Positions 44,160 to 53,602 of a DNA stretch of 64,000 nucleotides are shown here, one piece after another. Numbering within the stretch: the stretch's first letter is position 1; every line of letters starts with the position of its first letter. A model generated the notes under the pieces. The model had not been told where the DNA came from, ran no database searches, and saw nothing but the letters and a program-made list of their open reading frames with translations. The position numbers and the translations under genes are program-made. Source of the stretch: Arthrobacter terrae (GTDB taxonomy: Bacteria > Actinomycetota > Actinomycetes > Actinomycetales > Micrococcaceae); NCBI RefSeq assembly GCF_015708085.1, contig NZ_JADNYM010000028.1, positions 1-64,000 of the forward strand, given 5' to 3'.

Positions 44160-44186
44160 TTGGCACTCAGGGCCATAGACTGCTAA
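44160..44186 (+). promoter_or_regulatory. CIRCE-like HrcA operator upstream of the FmdB/Ruc-like gene
   Basis: TTGGCACTC (44160-44168), nine bases, then GACTGCTAA (44178-44186). The CIRCE consensus is TTAGCACTC-N9-GAGTGCTAA; this copy has one mismatch per arm and the exact nine-base spacer. It lies 52 bases before the GTG start of the zinc-ribbon gene, inside the expected promoter. HrcA repression with heat-shock induction is the natural reading. Confidence 0.7.
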
Positions 44187-44237
44187 CGTATTCGGGTTTA
44201 GCGATGGCTCTGTCCCGTGTTTTTAGAAGGAGAATCA

Positions 44238-44615
44238 GTGCCAACCTACGCTTACGCTTGCAAGGACTGCGGCCACAACTTCGACATCGTTCAGTCATTC
44301 ACTGACAATTCCCTGTCGATCTGCCCCGAGTGCCAGGGGGCGCTGCGCAAGAAGTTCAATTCCGTAGGCGTCGTCTTCAAGGGACCGGGTTTCTACCGCA
44401 CGGATTCCCGGGACAGCAAGGGCGGCGGCTTCCCGGCTGCTGCTAAGAATGGTTCGGGCAAGGACGGTTCCAGCAAGGACGGATCCAGCAAGGAACCGGC
44501 CAAGGAATCCTCCTCTGCAGGCTCTGTTTCTAAGGATTCTGCTGCCAAGACCCCTGCCGGTGTTGGCGCATCGAGCGGCTCGGGAAGTTCCGGCGGAAGC
44601 TCCACCGCTGCATAG
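44238..44615 (+). CDS. FmdB-family zinc-ribbon protein, Ruc (Rv0991c)-like
   Basis: This encodes 125 residues from GTG 44238, preceded by AGAAGGAG. The N-terminal zinc ribbon has two Cys pairs (CKDC near residue 9, CPEC near 34) in PTYAYACKDCGHNFDIVQ. The remaining 65 residues are a Ser/Lys/Gly-rich disordered tail. The M. tuberculosis homologue Rv0991c (Ruc) is described as a redox-switched chaperone whose cysteines release zinc on oxidation, and it belongs to the HrcA heat-shock regulon. Here a CIRCE-like site lies upstream, and the neighbours (folate cyclo-ligase, galU, rimJ) match the mycobacterial order. The same role is likely. Confidence 0.85.
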   Translation: MPTYAYACKDCGHNFDIVQSFTDNSLSICPECQGALRKKFNSVGVVFKGPGFYRTDSRDSKGGGFPAAAKNGSGKDGSSKDGSSKEPAKESSSAGSVSKDSAAKTPAGVGASSGSGSSGGSSTAA

Positions 44616-44794
44616 GGAATTTCCCCGGGCCCGTCTCCTCACTCTGTTCCCGCCGGCCGCCCCACCCGCAGCTGCACTTCCCTCGCTTAGGTCCTCGTGC
44701 AGCCGCACCTCTGCGGCTGCTCCCCTCGTCCGCACCGGCCCTGGCAGCCAACATGTGACGGAGTAGGGTTAGAGAAAGACGAGGAGGCCCCCGG

Positions 44795-45373
44795 ATGCGC
44801 AAGCTCGTAACCCAAGCAGTGCTGGCCGTCTTGATGTGTGGCGGACTCGCTGCGTGTGCGGCGGACACGGACGCAGCAGGCACCTCTTCCGGCACCTCCC
44901 CGGTGTTCTCCTCTACGGCCGCTGCCTCTGCGGACCCGGGGTCCGGAACTTCTGGCCGCCCAGGCGCAACCACCCCGCAGCCTTCAGCTCCCCCTGCCGC
45001 CGCCTCTTCCCCGGGCGTAATTCCAGGCGCCGGCAACGCAGATTTGGCCATCACGGTCAGGCCATCGGACAGCGTGCCTGCGGTACATTACACATTGTCC
45101 TGCACGAATGGTGTTCCCGCTCCCGGAAGCCAGCTCCCCAGCGCCGAGGCAGCCTGTGCACTGATCAAGAACAACCCCACGCTTCTTGAATCCCCCGCCC
45201 GTAATGCGGGCCAAGCGTGCACCCAGCAGTATGGCGGACCACAGCAGGCCACCGTTACCGGCATGCTGGACCAGAAGACCGTCAGCGCATCATTTTCCCG
45301 CACTAACGGCTGCGCAATAGCCGCATGGGACGCGGCCAAAGATCTCTTCGGCGGAGCCGGCGGCTCAGCATGA
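44795..45373 (+). CDS. subtilisin-inhibitor-like (SSI) lipoprotein
   Basis: This encodes 192 residues from ATG 44795, with GAGGAGG upstream. It has a lipoprotein signal peptide with lipobox GLAAC (Cys21), then a Ser/Thr/Pro/Ala-rich linker to about residue 85. The SSI-like domain follows: YTLSCTNGVPAPGSQLPSAE, then ACALIKNN, CTQQYGGPQQATVTGML and FSRTNGCAIAAW, with four Cys in the family spacing. SSI proteins block secreted subtilisin-type proteases. A lipid anchor would tether the inhibitor to the outer face of the membrane. The stop overlaps the ATG of a second SSI-like ORF. Confidence 0.8.
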   Translation: MRKLVTQAVLAVLMCGGLAACAADTDAAGTSSGTSPVFSSTAAASADPGSGTSGRPGATTPQPSAPPAAASSPGVIPGAGNADLAITVRPSDSVPAVHYTLSCTNGVPAPGSQLPSAEAACALIKNNPTLLESPARNAGQACTQQYGGPQQATVTGMLDQKTVSASFSRTNGCAIAAWDAAKDLFGGAGGSA

Positions 45374-45738
45374 TTGTCACAGCTGAGGAAAACCGGATCG
45401 ACCTCACCATCAGGATTACGCCGTACCCCGGCGCAGATGACGCTGTCTTGCGCCTCATAGCGGACAGCGGGATCCCCACTCCGGAGTCGACTGTCATGGA
45501 TGCAGCCGCAGCCCTGACCGCCCTGGAGCTCCACGGTGAGGGCATCTTCTTCCCTCGCCGCGGCCGTCCTCAGCGCTGCACTGAGCAGTATGGTGGCCCG
45601 CAAGTGGCTATTGTCAGCGGACAATTCAAGGGCCGCCAGGTCAATTGTCGCTTCCAGCTCACGGACGGGTGCGAGATTGCCCGATGGCGTGCGCTGGCGC
45701 CGCTGCTGGGGCCCAGCGCGGGCTCGAAACAGAACTAA
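45370..45738 (+). CDS. second SSI-like protein without signal peptide
   Basis: This encodes 122 residues from ATG 45370, overlapping the lipoprotein stop (ATGA). The C-terminal half (RCTEQYGGPQVAIVSGQFKG, then VNCRFQLTDGCEIARW) repeats the CTQQYGG...NGCAIAAW pattern of the preceding gene, so the two are tandem duplicates. The N-terminal half (LTIRITPYPGADDAVLRLIA) is also SSI-like but lacks the first cysteine pair. No signal peptide is visible, so the product would stay in the cytoplasm unless it is exported with its partner. Loss of one disulphide fits a reducing location. Confidence 0.7.
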   Translation: MIVTAEENRIDLTIRITPYPGADDAVLRLIADSGIPTPESTVMDAAAALTALELHGEGIFFPRRGRPQRCTEQYGGPQVAIVSGQFKGRQVNCRFQLTDGCEIARWRALAPLLGPSAGSKQN

Positions 45739-46077
45739 CCGTCAGCCGGATAGCCGCGCAGTAGTTTGCCGCCTCAATCACACCGAGTCCGCAGGCAGCG
45801 GGAGAGCCGGAAACTCATCACGATCCATCGGCTCCGTGGATATTTTGTGAAATGGTTTAGCGCTGCTGTTCCCTCATTCAGATGAGCCCGGTCGTAGTCG
45901 CACATCCTCCACAGGCTGGTTTTCCCGGAGCTTCTACACATAATGAGTTTTCGCACCCAGCATCCGGTCCCGCGGCCGTAGGTTCGGGACATGAAGATTC
46001 CCGGCCAACGAACGTCACCGACGTATCCCGGAAGTTACCCGGGCGCTGCCTCCCGACCCTCATGGCTCCATCGAATA

Positions 46078-46749
46078 ATGCGAATGGTTCGGCGGCGACG
46101 GCGCTTCATTGCTGCGCTGCTTCTCTGCGCAGCAACGGCGGTGGCTGTCGGGCAGCTGACACCCGCTCCTGAGGACACCACGGTGATTGTCGTAGCAGCC
46201 AGGGATCTGGCCAGCGGGACGATGCTCGGCGCAACAGATGTGGCCCTGCAGCGGCTACCGCAGGACGCGGTGCCGGCAGCCGCATTGCGCACGCAGGATT
46301 CCGTAGCGGGTCGGCAGCTCGCCGGACCGCTGCGACAGGGGCAGGTTCTTACGGATGCTGCGCTTTTGGGGTCGGGATTGCTGGTGGGGACGCCTATCGG
46401 CAGCCAGGCGGTGCCCATTCGCCTTGCCGATGCAGCCACGGTCGCCCTGATTCACCCTGGACAGCTGGTCAACGTAGTCCTGAGCACCAGCACAGGTTTG
46501 GACGACGTGGCGGACAACCAGATGCTGGCCGAAGCGGTCCCGGTTCTTTGGAAGCCACCCGACGTCGGCCTGAGCCAAGATCTGCTTCCCGGCAAAGAGG
46601 CTGGGGGACTAGTAGTCGTTGCGGCCACCGGCAATCAGGCTCTCAAACTGGCCGGAGCCTCGGCCCGCGGCAAGGTCTTCCTGGTCCTGGTTACCTCAGC
46701 CGAACAGCCCAGTGCCGCTACCCCCAGTGGGGAGGGCGCTGTTCCTTGA
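46078..46749 (+). CDS. SAF-domain membrane-anchored protein (CpaB/RcpC-like)
   Basis: This encodes 223 residues from ATG 46078; the frame is open from 45991 and could add 29 residues. A basic start (MVRRRRRF) leads into a membrane helix (IAALLLCAATAVAVGQL), then the SAF domain: VIVVAARDLASGTMLGATDV, GRQLAGPLRQGQVLTDAAL, and SQAVPIRLADAATVALIHPG (RcpC part). CpaB/RcpC proteins belong to Flp-type pilus assembly, but no other pilus gene is nearby. The 250 bases upstream (45,739-45,990) hold no gene. The 3' end overlaps the convergent helicase gene by 32 bases. Confidence 0.75.
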   Translation: MRMVRRRRRFIAALLLCAATAVAVGQLTPAPEDTTVIVVAARDLASGTMLGATDVALQRLPQDAVPAAALRTQDSVAGRQLAGPLRQGQVLTDAALLGSGLLVGTPIGSQAVPIRLADAATVALIHPGQLVNVVLSTSTGLDDVADNQMLAEAVPVLWKPPDVGLSQDLLPGKEAGGLVVVAATGNQALKLAGASARGKVFLVLVTSAEQPSAATPSGEGAVP

Positions 46750-49700
46750 GCCAGTCGTCGTGCCCCTCTTCTGTCTTATCTCCCCAGGCACGTGGGTCGT
46801 CCTTGGCGGCGACAGTGGGCAGCAACGGTTCCGCTTCCTTTGATGGTGCTGGTTCTGCCGCTTCAGCGCGTGCCTGCGGTTCCGTCGCGGAGTCGTTGTC
46901 CTTTTCGGACGCTGATCCCGGCGCGAAGCCGTTGTCCTTCTCGGACGCTGATCCCATCTGCGTTCCCATCTGCGTTCCCGCCTGCCTTCCCATCTGCGTT
47001 CCTAATTCCAGGCCCACAACGTCCGTGTTCTGGCCCGATCCCGCGGCGACAACCGGCTCCGCTTCATCATTGCTTTCCGGCGTATCGGCGGATCGGCCGG
47101 CTGACGGCCCAATCACACCGGTCGAAAGAGTTCCGGCCGACGCACTTCCGGCCGCTAAACTGCCGGCCGATGCACTGCCGGTCGACGCAGTGCCGGTCGA
47201 CGCAGTGCCATCGGACTTCTGCGGCACCTCCAGCTCCGCCGATTCTGCATCCGAAGATACTCTTTCCGGTGACCCGGTCATTGCCTCTTGTCCCTGGGCC
47301 GGCGATCCCTGTTTACCGGACTCCCCGGCGCCGAAACCGTCCTCGTCCGGTATGGCGACCCTCGCCGATGGCCTGGCCGCCGGAGCAGGCCCCAACAGGG
47401 ACGAGAGCTCGCCCTCGTTCAGCGTCGGGGAAAGGCCCAGATACCCGCCAATGAGATCCGCGCACAGTGACGGGTCGGTGAAGACCTCAATCGTCCACAG
47501 TGGCATGTAGCGCCATCCGAGCCGCTCCAGCAATTGCGGACGCAGCCGGCTGCGCTCTCTGACGCTCATCCCCTGGTACTTTGCCGTTCCATCGGATTCC
47601 ACTGCCACCGGGGTCGGGATTTCGTCGTCCTGCTTGCCGAGGTTCTGCAGTGGGTCCGATGCTGCAACCATGTCCACGACGCCGTCGTAGTGATGCCAAA
47701 CCCGGGCTCCCCGGGCACGCAGGCGCTCCGCCAGATCGGCCACCAGCGCGTCTTCGCCCAGCGCCTGCTCACTGGCAGCGGCCCGTGAGGCGGTCGTTCC
47801 CAGTCGGGAATTACCCGCCAACTCGCGGTCCAGCAGCTCGTAGAAGTCGCGTGCCCCGTGGCTCAGCCGAGCCTCGTCCAGATCCTCAGGCCGGAAACAG
47901 GTGATGATCTGCAGATGCTCCCTGGCACGGGTCATGGCAAGCGCAAACTTAGCGCGCCCGTCGGAAGCCGACAGCGGGCCGAAGTTGTGCAGCGCCCGCC
48001 CATGCGGAGTCCGTCCGTACCCGAGGGAGAAGATCACATGGTCGCGGACCAGCCCCGCTGCCCTGTTGACCGTGACTACCCGGAAGGATTCCGCGCTGGA
48101 GGCGAAGAACTCGGACAGCAGCGGGTGGTTCGGCATTTGCATCCGAATGGCCTGGGCCACCCGGACTGCGTGCCGTTCGCTCGCCGTCACGACGGCGAGC
48201 GATGAGAGGGGACGGACGCGGGCATGTTCAAAGACCAGATCCACAACCCGGTTTACCTCGGCCACCACGGATTCAACGCCGTCAATACCGGTACCGGGCA
48301 GGCCCGTGCCGTCGGGCAGATAGTCAACCACCAGTGATCTGTCCAGCCCTGTCACGGTGCGACCGTCCGGCATTCTTTCCAGCTGGCCATCGTAGAAGTC
48401 TTTGCTCAGCTGGAGGACCAGCTCCTCATCCACTGCGCGATACGAAACGCCCAGGCGGCGTCCCGGGAGAACATTAGCCAGGGCGCCGAAGATGCTTTCG
48501 GGCCGTTGGGAGTCTTCCTCACCGGGTGCGACTTTTTCGACCGCAACGGAGAATGCCCGCGGAGCCGCTGTCTGCTCGTCACCGAATGCGATCACCTGCC
48601 GGGCACGCGCAATGGACGGCAGTGCCGCCTGCAGCGAGGTGGATTCGGCGTCCAGGATGATGACGGCGTCAAAGCGCTGCCCTGCCGGAACCACAGAGGG
48701 AAGCATTAAGGGACTCGTTGCCCACACCGGCAGCAGGTTGGCCAGTAGGTCCGGCGCCTGAGCCGCGAGAGCATCAAGGGTCACGCGCCCGTCCTTGAGC
48801 AGGTTACGCAGCAGCTCGCCCTGACGGTTACGGCCGGAGACGGTGGAGTTCCATTTCTGGGCCAGCCGCCACCGCAGCCTCGAGCTGCCGCTGACGACGT
48901 GTGCCTGGTCGGCTAAACGAAATTCGGCCTCCACGCGGCGCAGATTGTCGCCGTCGGACATGGCAAGATAGTCATCGCCGCTAATCATGGCCTCGAGCGC
49001 CGACTGCCACCACGCCAGTTCCAGCTCGGTGCGTGTCCCGGCCGGTGCCACCTCGCGGTCCGCCAGATCGTCCAGCAGCTCCCCGAGTCCGTGTCCGCGC
49101 ATGCTCTCCAGCAGCAGGGTGCGCTCCGGCAGGGTCTGCAGCGTTTCCTTATCATCGACCAAAGCCTGCAGGCGGGCGATCAGTTCATCAAAGCCGGTGC
49201 TTTCCAGCCCGCCGCCGGCGGCTGTCCGCTCCACGGCCAGGCCCAGCTGTTGCAGAGCACCGCCAAGCTCGGTGTGCGCGGCGCGAAGATCTGCAAGCCC
49301 GGAAGGGACGGCGGGATGGCGCTCCGTGGTGGCGTAATTCCCCCACACGGCCCGTTGTTCCTGCACCAGTACCAGCGAGGTATGCAGATCCGAGATGTGC
49401 ACACCGGGGCGGATATATTCCTTTGCCACCCGCCGGAGACGCGAACGCTGCATCGCTGCCATTTCCACATTCCGCTCGCGGCGCCAACCGGAACTGGCGG
49501 TAGCGGAGATGAGGTCAGTGACGGGGCGGTCAAAGATATCCGGGGTGAATTTATCCAGACTCTCCCGCACGGCCACCAGCAACTCCAGCTGTTCGCCCCA
49601 CTCAATAAAGGTGTGGCCCTGGCGGATCTGGGAGAACTCGGTCATCTCACTGATCTTGCGGGCAAATTCGGGCAGCTGAGCCAGCAGGCCGCTGGCCAGG

Positions 49701-51340
49701 GCATGGGCCTCTTCGGTTTCCTTGCGGGTCACCAGCCGCGCGCCGTGCCAGGCACTGCTGGTGGCCGATTTGCTGAAGCTGCCCAGTTCGGCTGCGCGGC
49801 GCAGCCGGCCGGCCAGTTCGTCACGGTCTGCGATGCTGTCCAGGACGCTGCGCTTGAGCCGGACAGTGGTGGACGGCGCTGGATGGATCGACGTCAGCTC
49901 GGCCAGAGACTGCATCGCCTGATACGGGGAACAACCCCAGCGTTGACGGACGTCGTGCAGCGAGGCTACGTGGTCCATCAGCTGGTGCCGGTGCTCGGTA
50001 AGCGTCCGGTGCAGATTAGTCAGCTTCGGCTCCGCGGCTTTTTCATTGCGCACAATCGCACGGACCAGCGCAGATTTGAGTTGTTGCGGACCGGTCTGAG
50101 CGCTGAGCTGCAGCAACAGTTCAGCCAGGCCCAGATCTGAGAAACGCTGCGCCAGTTCGTTCAGCGTAGTACGGCGCTCACCGATCACCAGCACGGTCTT
50201 GCCATCGAAAGCCAGAGCAGCTATGGCGTTGATGGCGGTCTGCGTCTGGCCGGTCCCCGGCGGGGCTGAGACGACCAGCGAGTCCCCCGCGCGGATCATG
50301 TCGAGCACCTGTTGCTGGCCGGTATCCGCGTCGAGCACCAGCAGTTCCTCGTGCGGTTCGCGTGCGTCCAGAGGCGGGAATCGATCCGATTCGCCCGGGC
50401 CTTCCGCCTCATGGAGGGCTGAGCGGACCGCCCCAGCGCCGTCATCGTGGCCGGCGGAGCTCAGCGCTTCGATAAACGGGTTCCCCGATAGCAGCGCGGC
50501 GTCGTGCAGGTTCTCGGCGAGGTCGGCGAAGGTGGAGACCAGCAGGTGATGCTCGACGACGGCGCCCTTAATCGGCTGCACCAGCGCACGCAGGCGTTCC
50601 AAGACGGGAGCCGGATTGAACCGTGCCGTGCTGTAGGCCAGTCTGGCTAAGGACAGCGGCTCCAACTCAATGCCGTGGACCTGGCGCAGGCTGCGCACCA
50701 GAGCAGGGTTCAGCCGGGCTTGTTCCGTGAGCTGCAGTTCATAGTCGTCCTGGCCCGGCCGTGCGGTCAGGACAATGGCGGTCAGCAGGACGGGGGCGCA
50801 GACGTGGTGCGGTTCCGCTGCACTGGTGTTACTCCCGGCGCCATCGATGCGTGTGGCGTTGGTCCAGCTTGCCGTTCCCGCCGCCAGATATCCCACGTCG
50901 ATGCCCCGGTCTGAGCCGAGCTCAAAGATTTTCGCCCGCAGCGTACCGGCTATGCGGACGGCCACGGCGTACTGACTGGCGTCACGGATCAGGGTGGAAA
51001 GCCTGGTGCGTCGCCCCGCCAGCAGCTGCGCCAGACCGGAAGGGTGGGCATGCGTCAGATCAATGCAGCCCTCGGGAGCCTTGGTAAAGCCCAGCAGTGT
51101 GTCGGGGCCGGAGTAGGACCCCAGCCCGGCAAGCCAAGTCCGGAGCTCAGTGGAGCTCTCGCCATGGCTGACTTTTTCGGACACTAGTGTCTTCTTCTCT
51201 CTATTGGATCTCACGGGGCTGGATCTCACAGGATTGGATCTCGCGGGGCTGGATCCATCGGTGCTTGATCTTTCGGTGTTCGATCTATCGGTGTTCGATC
51301 TATCGGCGTTAGAGCGTGACGATCTGGACCATACGGGCAT
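46718..51340 (-). CDS. very large SF1 helicase-like protein with a Vsr/DUF559-type nuclease-like domain
   Basis: This encodes up to 1,540 residues from ATG 51340; GTG 51184, with AGAGAGAAGAAG upstream, would remove a repetitive leader and may be the true start. The SF1 helicase has VVSAPPGTGQTQTAINAI near residue 365, where the Walker A lysine position is Gln. It continues with VIILDAESTS as a Walker B-like segment near 890 and a UvrD-like end (FALAMTRAREHLQIITCF). Next comes a Vsr/DUF559-like segment (RERSRLRPQLLERLGWRY, then MPLWTIEVFTDP). The last 230 residues are low-complexity pentapeptide repeats. This suggests an actinobacterial DUF4011/AAA-type nucleic-acid protein. The function is unknown. 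Confidence 0.8.
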   Translation of the reverse strand: MPVWSRSSRSNADRSNTDRSNTERSSTDGSSPARSNPVRSSPVRSNREKKTLVSEKVSHGESSTELRTWLAGLGSYSGPDTLLGFTKAPEGCIDLTHAHPSGLAQLLAGRRTRLSTLIRDASQYAVAVRIAGTLRAKIFELGSDRGIDVGYLAAGTASWTNATRIDGAGSNTSAAEPHHVCAPVLLTAIVLTARPGQDDYELQLTEQARLNPALVRSLRQVHGIELEPLSLARLAYSTARFNPAPVLERLRALVQPIKGAVVEHHLLVSTFADLAENLHDAALLSGNPFIEALSSAGHDDGAGAVRSALHEAEGPGESDRFPPLDAREPHEELLVLDADTGQQQVLDMIRAGDSLVVSAPPGTGQTQTAINAIAALAFDGKTVLVIGERRTTLNELAQRFSDLGLAELLLQLSAQTGPQQLKSALVRAIVRNEKAAEPKLTNLHRTLTEHRHQLMDHVASLHDVRQRWGCSPYQAMQSLAELTSIHPAPSTTVRLKRSVLDSIADRDELAGRLRRAAELGSFSKSATSSAWHGARLVTRKETEEAHALASGLLAQLPEFARKISEMTEFSQIRQGHTFIEWGEQLELLVAVRESLDKFTPDIFDRPVTDLISATASSGWRRERNVEMAAMQRSRLRRVAKEYIRPGVHISDLHTSLVLVQEQRAVWGNYATTERHPAVPSGLADLRAAHTELGGALQQLGLAVERTAAGGGLESTGFDELIARLQALVDDKETLQTLPERTLLLESMRGHGLGELLDDLADREVAPAGTRTELELAWWQSALEAMISGDDYLAMSDGDNLRRVEAEFRLADQAHVVSGSSRLRWRLAQKWNSTVSGRNRQGELLRNLLKDGRVTLDALAAQAPDLLANLLPVWATSPLMLPSVVPAGQRFDAVIILDAESTSLQAALPSIARARQVIAFGDEQTAAPRAFSVAVEKVAPGEEDSQRPESIFGALANVLPGRRLGVSYRAVDEELVLQLSKDFYDGQLERMPDGRTVTGLDRSLVVDYLPDGTGLPGTGIDGVESVVAEVNRVVDLVFEHARVRPLSSLAVVTASERHAVRVAQAIRMQMPNHPLLSEFFASSAESFRVVTVNRAAGLVRDHVIFSLGYGRTPHGRALHNFGPLSASDGRAKFALAMTRAREHLQIITCFRPEDLDEARLSHGARDFYELLDRELAGNSRLGTTASRAAASEQALGEDALVADLAERLRARGARVWHHYDGVVDMVAASDPLQNLGKQDDEIPTPVAVESDGTAKYQGMSVRERSRLRPQLLERLGWRYMPLWTIEVFTDPSLCADLIGGYLGLSPTLNEGELSSLLGPAPAARPSARVAIPDEDGFGAGESGKQGSPAQGQEAMTGSPERVSSDAESAELEVPQKSDGTASTGTASTGSASAGSLAAGSASAGTLSTGVIGPSAGRSADTPESNDEAEPVVAAGSGQNTDVVGLELGTQMGRQAGTQMGTQMGSASEKDNGFAPGSASEKDNDSATEPQARAEAAEPAPSKEAEPLLPTVAAKDDPRAWGDKTEEGHDDWLKEQRPPHWG
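51204..51308 (-). repeat. seven degenerate 15-bp tandem repeats at the 5' end of the helicase gene
   Basis: Units start at 51204, 51219, 51234, 51249, 51264, 51279 and 51294, each like TTGGATCTCACGGGG on the plus strand. Fifteen bases keep the reading frame and would encode repeats of the Arg-Ser-Asn-x-x kind. Whether they are translated depends on the start codon used by the helicase gene. Confidence 0.75.
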
Positions 51341-51397
51341 CTTTTGAGGCTATCCCTTGTTGTGCGGAAATTACGGCAACGGCACACTGATCCGGCG

Positions 51398-52987
51398 CTA
51401 TTCCCACTCGATGGTTCCCGGCGGCTTGCTGGTGACGTCGAGCACGACCCTGTTGACGCCGTCGACCTCGTTGGTGATCCGGTTGGAGATCCGGGCCAGC
51501 AGGTCGTACGGGAGTCTGGACCAGTCTGCCGTCATCGCATCTTCACTGGAGACGGGTCGGAGGACAATGGGATGCCCGTAGGTTCGGCCGTCGCCCTGGA
51601 CCCCGACGCTGCGGACGTCCGCCAGCAGTACCACGGGCATCTGCCACACTTCGTTGTCCAGACCTGCCGAAGTCAGCTCGGCGCGCGCGATGGCATCGGC
51701 CTTACGCAACAGAGCCAGCCGCTCGCGGGTCACCTCGCCGACAATGCGGATTCCCAGACCGGGGCCCGGGAAGGGCTGGCGTCCCACGATCTCGCCGGGC
51801 AGGCCCAGCTGGGCGCCCACGGCGCGGACCTCATCCTTGAACAGCGCACGCAACGGTTCCACGAGCTCAAACTGCAGGTCCTCGGGGAGACCACCGACGT
51901 TGTGATGACTCTTAATGTTGGCTGCTCCCTCGCCTCCCCCGGATTCGACGACGTCCGGATAAAGGGTTCCCTGCACCAGGAACTTGATCGCTTCGCCGTC
52001 GGAGCCCGCCTCGCTGATCAGTGCCCGTTCGGCTTCTTCAAACGCGCGGATGAATTCGCGGCCAATGATCTTGCGCTTGGTTTCCGGGTCGGATACGCCG
52101 GCCAGCGCATCCAGGAAACGGTCGGTTTCTTTCGCAACATAGAGTTTGACGCCGGTTGCAGCGACAAAATCGCGCTCTACCTGCTCGGCTTCACCCTCGC
52201 GCAGCAGACCGTGATCAACGAAGACGCACCTCAGCTGGTCTCCGACGGCGCGGTGGACCAGCGCTGCTGCGACGGCCGAATCCACCCCACCGGACAAGCC
52301 GCAAATCACTCTGGCTCCGCCGATCTGGTCGCGGATCCGCTGGACCTGCTCCTCGACAATGTTCCCGGTGGTCCAGTTGGGCTGCAGCTTGGCGCCGTCG
52401 AACAGGAAATTTTCCAGCACCTGCTGACCGAAGTCCGAATGCTTGACTTCCGGGTGCCATTGCACGCCGAAGAGTGATTTTGCTTCGTTTGCGAAGGCCG
52501 CCACGGGCGCACTGGCCGTGCTGGCCAGGACCTCGAAGCCTTCTGGGGCCTGCTGGACGCTGTCGCCATGGCTCATCCAGGCGTTCTGGTGGTTCGGAGT
52601 TCCGGCTAAAATGGACCGTCCGTCCCCCACCGTCGTAATATCCGTTGCGCCGTATTCCCGCAGTCCGGTCTGTGCCACGGTCCCGCCCAGCGCAGCTGCC
52701 ATAGCCTGGAACCCGTAGCAGATCCCCAACACCGGAACGCCTGTTTCGAAGAGATCCGCACCAACGGAGGGAGCGCCGTCGGCATAGACGCTGGACGGAC
52801 CGCCGGAAAGGATGATGGCCACCGGATTCTTCGCGAGCAGCTGCTCGGTGCTCAGGGTATGCGGCACCACTTCCGAATAGACGTTGGCCTCGCGGACGCG
52901 GCGGGCAATCAGCTGGGCATACTGGGCGCCGTAGTCGACGACGAGGACGGGCTGCTGCGAAGTCTGGGCGATAGCGGGGGTAGTCAC
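51398..52987 (-). CDS. guaA: GMP synthase (glutamine-hydrolysing)
   Basis: This encodes 529 residues from ATG 52987. The class I glutamine amidotransferase domain has catalytic Cys90 in LGICYGFQ and the His/Glu pair in [11 protein letters not shown]. The ATP-pyrophosphatase domain carries the P-loop [14 protein letters not shown]. The C-terminal dimerisation domain ends [13 protein letters not shown], the normal terminus. The enzyme converts XMP to GMP with glutamine and ATP. With guaB (62,191) and guaB3 (60,958), the guanine branch of purine synthesis is loosely clustered in this window. Confidence 0.97.
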   Translation of the reverse strand: MTTPAIAQTSQQPVLVVDYGAQYAQLIARRVREANVYSEVVPHTLSTEQLLAKNPVAIILSGGPSSVYADGAPSVGADLFETGVPVLGICYGFQAMAAALGGTVAQTGLREYGATDITTVGDGRSILAGTPNHQNAWMSHGDSVQQAPEGFEVLASTASAPVAAFANEAKSLFGVQWHPEVKHSDFGQQVLENFLFDGAKLQPNWTTGNIVEEQVQRIRDQIGGARVICGLSGGVDSAVAAALVHRAVGDQLRCVFVDHGLLREGEAEQVERDFVAATGVKLYVAKETDRFLDALAGVSDPETKRKIIGREFIRAFEEAERALISEAGSDGEAIKFLVQGTLYPDVVESGGGEGAANIKSHHNVGGLPEDLQFELVEPLRALFKDEVRAVGAQLGLPGEIVGRQPFPGPGLGIRIVGEVTRERLALLRKADAIARAELTSAGLDNEVWQMPVVLLADVRSVGVQGDGRTYGHPIVLRPVSSEDAMTADWSRLPYDLLARISNRITNEVDGVNRVVLDVTSKPPGTIEWE

Positions 52988-53125
52988 CCATCAATCTTAA
53001 CCCAAGGCAGCCCAACCCCGCCCGTGCCTGAGCGCCGGGACAATTTCCGGCCCACCGCGGTCCCCGTCAGGACCACGCGCGCCATCGACCCCAGGAAGCC
53101 CGCAGCGGCCCAAGCGCCGGTTCGG

Positions 53126-53602
53126 TCAGTACCGTTTGGAAGCGGTGGGGAAGGCGGCCAGTTCGGCCTCGACCTGTTTATGGATCCGGATCTCCAGGAA
53201 GAAGGACAGGAACGGGATGACACCGCCCAAGGCGATCAGGATGAACTTGCGGAACGGCCAGCGCATCAGGGACCAGAGCCGGAAGTCCGCAATGAGGTAG
53301 ACCACGTACATCCAGCCATGCACAATCAGCACGGCAGTAGAGATATTAAAGCCGCCGATCACGCTGAATCCGTTTTCCTGCACCGCGGCGAAGCCGAGGC
53401 CATGGCTGGCTCCTGTCGCCGCATCCGTTCCGCCGGCCATGAGCACGGAGTGGAAGCCGTAGCGCACCACGAGTTCGATGGTCAGCAGGAGCAGCATCGA
53501 ACCCGTCAGGTAGGCCAGCGTCTTATACAGCCCGAGGGCGGACCGGATCTGCGCGGCGGTCCCGCCGAACCGTCGTTTGGGTGCCTTGGATGGAGCGCTC
53601 AT
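53126..53602 (-). CDS. DUF3817 membrane protein
   Basis: This encodes 158 residues from ATG 53602, which overlaps the SURF1 stop (ATGA). Three hydrophobic segments (LAYLTGSMLLLLTIELVVRY, then a helix around ISTAVLIVHGWMYVVYLIAD, then FILIALGGVIPFLSFFLE) and the closing GGVIPFLSFFLExRIHKQVE pattern are those of the DUF3817 family, small actinobacterial membrane proteins. The function is not established. Co-translation with SURF1 suggests a link with cytochrome oxidase assembly. Confidence 0.8.
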   Translation of the reverse strand: MSAPSKAPKRRFGGTAAQIRSALGLYKTLAYLTGSMLLLLTIELVVRYGFHSVLMAGGTDAATGASHGLGFAAVQENGFSVIGGFNISTAVLIVHGWMYVVYLIADFRLWSLMRWPFRKFILIALGGVIPFLSFFLEIRIHKQVEAELAAFPTASKRY

